64,000 nt of DNA from Sinonovacula constricta. Lineage: Eukaryota; Mollusca; Bivalvia; Cardiida; Solecurtidae. Of this stretch, positions 57,986 through 64,000 are shown one piece after another (position 1 is the stretch's first letter; each line of letters starts with the position of its first letter). Under the pieces are notes generated by a model. The model searched no databases and was not told the origin of the DNA. It saw only the letters and a list, made by a program, of their open reading frames with translations. The stretch lies in NCBI GenBank assembly GCA_007844125.1, contig CM017557.1, forward strand, positions 63,812,174 through 63,876,173. Direction: 5' to 3'. The position numbers and the translations under genes were made by a program.

Positions 57986-58260
57986 CTCATGCTATTTGTG
58001 TTGTTAATATTTCGCTGATTAAGACGATGCTGATATTTTTTGTAGACGATTGTTCTGTCTGCAAATATATATACTTTTTTAGCGAAAAAGCAGTTTCTTA
58101 ACAGAACGACTGCCTAATGTTAACAAAGATAGCATTTGCGCGATAATTTGCCATGTAAATAAATTTTAAAATCTTGTAGTTTGAACATTCAGCTTCCACT
58201 TAATTGCATGCACCATAAATACCAATTGGATGCAATGTTTAAATATTATACGGATGATCC

Positions 58261-58263
58261 TTG

Positions 58264-58315
<52 letters not shown>

Positions 58316-58475
58316 TGTATGTATGTATGTATGTATGTATGTATGTATGTATGTATGTATATTTGTGTGTGTGTGTTGCGGGAGTGCGTATGTGTGTATG
58401 TGCGTGTGTGCGCGCGGGTTTGTGTGTGTATGTGTGTATGTGTGTGCGTGTGTGCGCGGTTGTATGTATGTACGC
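58261..58475. repeat. (TA)n(TATG)n(TG)n microsatellite
   Basis: About 25 bp of TA, then about 18 tatg units, then TG-rich sequence. Paralogous to 49443-49640, where the tatg expansion is absent. Confidence 0.95.
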
Positions 58476-59500
58476 GCGACGGTCTGGGTGTTTAGGGATT
58501 TTTTTTCTCCATACTTTGGGTAGTTCGATATATCCTTTTATATATCCTTCTTAATTGGTTAATTTATTAAAAATATTATAATACGTTTAACAGCAGGGCT
58601 AATTTTAAATCATTAGTAAACTTATTCCCAAAATTATAGTGTCTATTTTTTTTAAAGATCGCAATTATAAGTATTGACACAAGCCCTTAATGTACACATG
58701 TAATATGACAGAAACATCATACACTAATTATTGTCGTTTCACCATAATTTAAAATTTCTGGTCATTAATTAATGAAAACATCAAAACATAACATTTTTAA
58801 ATGATGCTGATGTCTATATTGATAGTGATACCGTATTTACTGTTTAGTGTTCGTTGGCCATTTGATTTTACATTGTTCTACATTGTTACATGTTTAATCA
58901 TACAATGTTGTTAAGGGAAGGGTTTGATTCATGTAAAACTTTTATAGGTACTTTTCTTCAATTTTAAATTTGAATTTAGCTGTTACTTAGATGCTACTGC
59001 TTTTACTTCTTTTGTTGTTGTTGCCGCTGATTTTGTTTCTTAATGTTCTTGTATGGGGGGAAAAAACTAAATAACGTGTGATCTATGTCCATATATTTTA
59101 AATGTTAAAGTTATTTGGTAAACTGGGAATTAGTCTGTAATAATAATTAGACGGTTATTTGCGGTCGAGCTGGACCGAGCGCTAATAATTAATCCACTGG
59201 GTATAACAACAACAACAACGGCCCTGAGGACCTGTCAAAATGTTCTTTAATGATAAAATGTGACACGGTCCTATGAGCAAAATACCTTTTAATTTGAAAG
59301 GAAAACCACAAAACAAAGGTATTAAGATGTATATAAAAGTGACAAATTCGGAAACGAGCCAACTGGGGTGCTTTACCTGGTGTACAGAGCTACTATCTCG
59401 CATTTGTACTTCCCAAACATAAGCAGTGAAAGAAAACATCTTTCTTTCTGATGTTTTGATTTTACGGATAATGATGATATAAATAACAGTTGTGCTTTTT
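58476..59500. other. Duplicated downstream flank of copy B
   Basis: Matches 49641-50660 in order. It contains no gene and belongs to the array's repeating unit. Confidence 0.75.
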
Positions 59501-59589
59501 CTACGGGGAAGAATATGAGTTTGCAGCATTTCTATGCTTACTTTTATCATACCTAAATAAAGTCTCAATAAGAACCAAAGAAAGGTTTA

Positions 59590-60050
59590 TTTTTCGGTAT
59601 GCGGTATCTGCTCCGATGGAACACGGATCTCGCAGCTTTTGCTACACGGGGGAATCGAGCTTCATTCCTCTTCCATCATTTAAGAGGGCTTATATTCCTC
59701 CTCAACAGGTTCTACCATGTAGCGACGAAGCTCGTCTTTTCCAGGTCTCCTCTTGCTTGTAGCAATGAATGCAAGCTTTCGACTTTTGGGAGATTGTGCC
59801 ATGACATCATCTCGCAAAGTGACCTTGAAGGGTACGAGACCTCAAGACGTGACTCGAAAGTTTCTTGGACAATCGAGCGCTACTCGCTGGATAGAAAGGC
59901 CAAGTCCTTATAGCCCAAGATCGAAACTGAGCACTGTGTCTTCCTTTGTCGGCTAACGACGAGTTCTCGGGCTAAATGATCCTTCGCGCGTGCGGTAAGA
60001 TCACTGTCGTCTTTCTGGCGTTGAAGAGGTTCGTCCACAAGTCCGCAAAC
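59590..60050 (-). pseudogene. hAT transposase remnant, copy B
   Basis: 59770-60050 is the close counterpart of 50720-51006. To its left (59590-59700) minus-strand RFPRVAKAARSVF resembles the hAT C-terminal dimerisation region and is missing in the other copy. To its right the element stops at 60049 and joins Rep-G directly, lacking about 1.64 kb (51007-52646) present in copy A's flank. Confidence 0.8.
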
Positions 60051-60800
60051 AGTTCAGTAACTTTTCTGTAGTTCCGGATGTTTGATATGGGACACATTTT
60101 GTACTAGTATAATATTTTTTCAGACAATGAATTTCCTTGGAAAGATCACCCTTTGATAACATCTAGTGGAGGGATATGTACAGAATTGCACATTTTTGCG
60201 TCGTTTCCCACTTTACTTTTCTTGTTTCGTTTTATATACAAGTTTTACTGCATTTAATTGACAGACAAAACATTTATCCTTATTGTTATGATGGCAGTAC
60301 TCGTCGCTACGCTATAGGCACTGACTTTTGTTTAGGCACAAAGCTTACTGACACAAACTGAGAGACAAATCGTGTCTAAATATTCCTGTTGCTTTATATC
60401 ATATTGACTTATTCCAACGTTTTCTCCAAATCATGACATTTCGCTTGAAGACAGTGTGATAAAAATACGCCTTCAAATATTTGATTTATTTCTGTATAGA
60501 TTGCATGGATCAAATTTTACATGAATGGTCATAACCAGAAAGAAATGACACTTGTATTTGAGTAGCTTCTCTCATGGAAATGAAGAAGGCTGTAATGATT
60601 AAATACAATATTTATTGTGATATTTGAATGCCTGTAGCAATTCATTTTACATAGTATCTAGTTATATTTTGTTACGGAAACCTCTCGAGAAGCCACCACG
60701 TACGATCTAGCAACACAACACTTTTCGGGGGAACATGCCCCCGTACCCCACTAGCGCCTATACGTACACATCCTATGATGCTTTTGATTAATGCGACACA
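60050..60800. repeat. Rep-G copy in array flank B
   Basis: Matches 52646-53230 and extends further right with 'agccaccacgtacgatctag', 'gggggaacatgcccccgta' and 'cctatacgtacacatc', which correspond to 37240-37320. A weaker copy of the last part is at 61820-61865. Confidence 0.7.
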
Positions 60801-60834
60801 ATTATCGTCATCATAGCGAGGTTAAACTATAAAT

Positions 60835-60985
60835 GTAAGAAGACCGCAGACATATTTCTAGGTAAAACCACTTGCGCACCACAAGTCAGCTAAAAAAAAA
60901 ACTGCGCACATATTTATTTATATTTGTCCGAGGGGCTTCGAACTGCTGAAGTGAAAGGTTGTGGAAAGTAAGTTGACAATTAGTA
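60835..60985 (-). mobile_element. SINE-C diverged copy
   Basis: Plus strand 'agaagaccgcagacatatttc', 'aggtaaaaccacttgcgcacc', 'agtcagctaa' and 'ggggcttcgaactgctga' match the family in reverse; strongly diverged. Confidence 0.5.
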
Positions 60986-60989
60986 CCCC

Positions 60990-62056
60990 GTTGACAAGTT
61001 GCAATAAATTAATACAACTATTTATTAAATGAAAAAAACTCACACACAACTACAGTGTTTTAACTTAACTGTGTGTGTGTTGATATAGTTTATCTTTCCA
61101 CCAGCACTTGTACTGTAACTGAAGACACTGGCAAGTTAAAACATACAATTATATTCAATAAATAATACATAAAGCGCTTTATTTTCTGCGAATGCATGCT
61201 ATAAAACCAGACGTGATTTCTTTCAGACCCAGATATACTAGTCTACTACTAGACAAAGCAGTTACACGTGTAAGTATTTCGGTACAAATACTAAGCCAGC
61301 AACCAAATGCAGCAAGGACATGTTGAAACTGTCTTTTTTACAAACTAAGGGACGTAACAAACGAATATAAAGTATATTTTACTCGGCGTGGTTGCTTCCC
61401 CTTAATATCGTTTGTTTATATTTATTATGTTTTGTTTCCAAAATTGAAATTATATTAACAATAAGCGTTTTAGAACAAATAATAGTTGATTAGAGGTTAC
61501 GTAATGAATTCCGCAACTACATTTGACTACACAGGCCGCAAATGTATGTAACAGACAGAAACATCTTGCATAATTATTGTTTGTTGTTGTTTTTTATTCT
61601 AAATTTTCTTGCAAGGAAATATATGAAACTGACTTTTAATGAAATTTAAATAAAATAAATATCTGTTGCAAATGTTTATTGACTCGGTCCATCAGGTTGT
61701 GTCATCTTTATGGTACAAGTAGTATTATTGTCACCTATCTGTCCAGTGCCAACATACTTTCTATAAATATCTGTCAGGCACGTAAAATGCAGGAAATTGG
61801 CTTCTAGATGTCAATACTCTTCTTGCGGGAGCATGCCTCAGACCCACTGAAACTACTCGTACATATGGTCCTCTCTCAATTTCATTCCCACCTCATCACA
61901 AGAAAAAATATAATAAAAATATGTTCTTTGTCGCCGAGAATACAAACAGATAGGATTCATGGAAAACGTTTCTAGCAGCTTCTGAAATGCAGGAAATGGC
62001 TCTATTTGATGTTACATTTATATGTATGTTGTACTGTTGATTGCATTCATAAATAT
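60990..62056. other. Unassigned sequence with a Rep-F fragment
   Basis: 61345-61425 carries 'aactaagggacgtaacaaac' and 'ggcgtggttgcttccccttaa' (Rep-F). The rest shows no gene. Confidence 0.45.
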
Positions 62057-62286
62057 AAGAGGACATTAAAGGAAAGTTAATTTTCTAGTCGAGCATGGTG
62101 TTGACGTCAATGGGCAAGATATGTTTGGAAACTCCCCAATTCATTATGCTAGGACTAAGGAGGGTGTTTTAAGCGTGTTAGAAAATGGTGCAGACCTAAC
62201 AGTACAAAACAAAACAAAACAAACACTTTGTTGTGGTTTATGTGCAAATGCTGATATTGATATTGTTGAGACCCTACTGGAAAGTA
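62057..62286 (+). pseudogene. ANK-cGLR fragment (codons about 307-385)
   Basis: About 230 bp match copy B codons 307-385, within the ankyrin region. The DNA from 62085 to 62220 is almost identical, so the copy is recent. A one-base loss near 62073, another near 62227 and a rearranged 'gatattgatattgttg' destroy the frame. The nucleotidyltransferase part is absent. At the right end the match stops at ggaaag and continues directly as Rep-E. Confidence 0.9.
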
Positions 62287-62525
62287 GATATGTTTTCTTT
62301 CATTGCTTGCCAGGAAGTGCAAGGTTAGACCTTTGTAAACCGGTTTAAGTCGGTTCCTTATGCCAACTGGCCGGTCCACGGCGGCTGCTGTTTGGTTTAC
62401 TCTATTTGTTCAGAGGCTCGCGGCAGATTTGTTATAGCTTTTGCATCTGGCTTGCACGTGGATGCCTTCATCCTGTGCCTTTCGAATTTTAGCATATGCT
62501 CATAGCACGATGTCATATTTCCTTA
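62287..62525. repeat. Rep-E copy fused to the ANK-cGLR fragment
   Basis: 'cattgcttgccaggaagtgc', 'ctttgtaaaccggtttaag', 'ggccggtccacggcgg' and 'tgctcatagcacgatgtcat' align in order with the two Rep-E units at 40455-40735 and 41008-41290. Confidence 0.7.
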
Positions 62526-62844
62526 ACCATAACTTTTATTTTCATTATTACATATATATTTTATAAAGCACAATTTATAAGAAATAAAACATACACTTGG
62601 GTCTCATTTATGTGTGATTTATTTTTATTATTTTATAAGACGCCCGCAAAAGCATTGACTTTTATTTCTGCTGTGGTATTAGTTTTAGTGAAAAAAAAAA
62701 CTTATTTGTAGTTGGCACGTATTAAAAGTTGTAGTCAAAAGCGCACGTAAACTACTTCATTACATTGTTACATAATGATCCCTTTAACAACCTTTAATGT
62801 TAAAATGCGATGATTGACGAAGAAATTGGTGTATAGAGATAAAT
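62526..62844. other. No feature recognised
   Basis: AT-rich spacer between Rep-E and the array upstream region. Confidence 0.45.
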
Positions 62845-64000
62845 GATAATGGTTCATAGCTTAAGCTAAAACATATTGGGTTCATAGCTTAAGCTAAAAA
62901 ACATTTTAACCATAATCGATATCGTCTTTGTTGTAATAATTCACGAGCTGTTTATCTCGAACTAAATTATTGTAATTACGGGTTGAAAATATTACCCTTT
63001 TTTGGAAATCCTGTAACTTACCGTAGTGTTTTTAACTATTATAGTTCTAGTAAACAAGGAAACTATACTTATACTTTTTGTCCGGACCACAAAACGTTCC
63101 TTGTGGCCGGGAAAAATCAACGACTTTCTCATTGACTAAGTAGGGTTATTCCCTACTCCACAAGTTACAGAGATTGAATTGAATATGATAAGCTATAAAC
63201 TATAAACGGAAAGTGTGCTGTGTACAACAAATGATAATTTAATATGAGATTTTTTTTTCAATGATACGCTTTCTGATTTATGTACAATAGGTATCTGTTT
63301 CGGGTTTAAAAAGTCACAATGTCTAAATCCCAGATAACAAAGATCTTCATTACATGCCTAGTGACAATGTGAACATAAGGAGTGTTAAAAATATTCCGAG
63401 TCATTTTAAAGCCCTACTCCTGCGCCATAAGCCCATCTTTTTTGTCGGCAAGAACAGTCTGCGTTTTGTCCACTATGTCGTAGGTGAATTTCTTATCGCT
63501 CCACTACTGCTTTCGTGATTAAATCAATATGCATCTAATCTCAGAACCGTGTTATATTGCACCTTAAAATAATTTAGGTAGAAAATACGAAGAAAAAAAA
63601 AGAAGAGAAAGATTATGACGACGACGATGATGAAGATGCTCCTCAAATATCAAACAGAGCTAACTGAGAAGCAGAAACACAAGATAAACGTATCTATATT
63701 TTCCGGTGACAATATATAAACCATCCACGCAGTTACTCTTTCCCTGCAAAAAGATGCTTCTTCAGTCTTTGACGATCTTGGAGATCAGACAGACGGGGAA
63801 TGTGCCAGGATGACTACTTTGACTTGTAGTTTATACACGAAGTTGAGGCGGAATAAATATTCTTGGTTCGTGGTTATAAAATAACAACAGCCATAACCGC
63901 TATGGTTATCGATACTTAACATAGGGCTTAAGCTCAATTTTCCAAGGTTGTAAGTATAAAATTGTCCCTGTTTAGTATTAAATAGTATAAATTCCCAAAA
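62845..64000 (+). promoter_or_regulatory. Upstream region of a further ANK-cGLR copy beyond the window
   Basis: 62850-62940 matches 53780-53860; 63075-63285 matches the region before copy A; 63560-64000 matches 53880-54455. In copy B the start codon lies 398 bp after the last matched base, so a further copy would start about 400 bp right of the window end. Whether an intact gene follows cannot be seen. Confidence 0.55.

Noticed and set aside
63411..63501. Minus-strand frame containing KKFTYDIVDKTQTVL before a stop
   Set aside because: It looks protein-like but is under 30 codons, with no recognised family or neighbouring exon; too weak to call.

Overview
The window is animal nuclear DNA, AT-rich, with introns and many transposons. 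I infer a bivalve mollusc, from the mix of tRNA-derived SINEs, long minisatellites, an ankyrin/cGLR gene family and dispersed repeats of a kind I associate with bivalve genomes. That taxonomic call is inference. No bacterial, viral or organellar features are seen.

Left half (1-33 kb): the 5' end of a hypoxia-inducible factor alpha (HIF-alpha) gene on the minus strand. Coding exon 1 (ATG, 23 bp) is at 32918-32940 and exon 2 (bHLH DNA-binding domain, 203 bp) at 8606-8808. Both splice phases fit the vertebrate HIF1A structure. The intron between them is about 24 kb and is packed with repeats: five substantial minisatellites, several SINE copies, palindromic MITEs and a 300-bp direct duplication. 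I see no PAS exon in 1-8605, so the rest of the gene should lie off the left edge. A decayed partial copy of the bHLH exon lies in intron 2 at 7842-7926.

Middle (33-46 kb): the HIF 5' flank, then a transposon graveyard. It holds a SINE, a small TIR element, a transposon endonuclease-like remnant, a tandem repeat related to sequences 16-24 kb further right, and two broken non-LTR retrotransposons of different families. One of these is split by an insertion that carries two copies of another repeat.

Right part (46-64 kb): a head-to-tail array of an intronless gene encoding an ankyrin-repeat domain joined to a Mab-21/cGAS-like nucleotidyltransferase (a cGLR, an innate-immune second-messenger synthase). 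Copies A (46168-48984, 938 aa) and B (54853-57663, 936 aa) are about 90% identical by eye, have no internal indels, and keep the whole catalytic signature with cGAS spacing. Their downstream flanks are duplicated as well, including remnants of one hAT transposon with different deletions. A 230-bp broken fragment of a further copy is at 62057-62286. The last 1.1 kb of the window matches upstream sequence of the array, so another copy probably begins about 400 bp past the right edge.

The array is the most interesting system here: a recently expanding ANK-cGLR locus of predicted active nucleotidyltransferases. The HIF-alpha and cGLR genes are neighbours, but nothing in the sequence shows a functional link between them.
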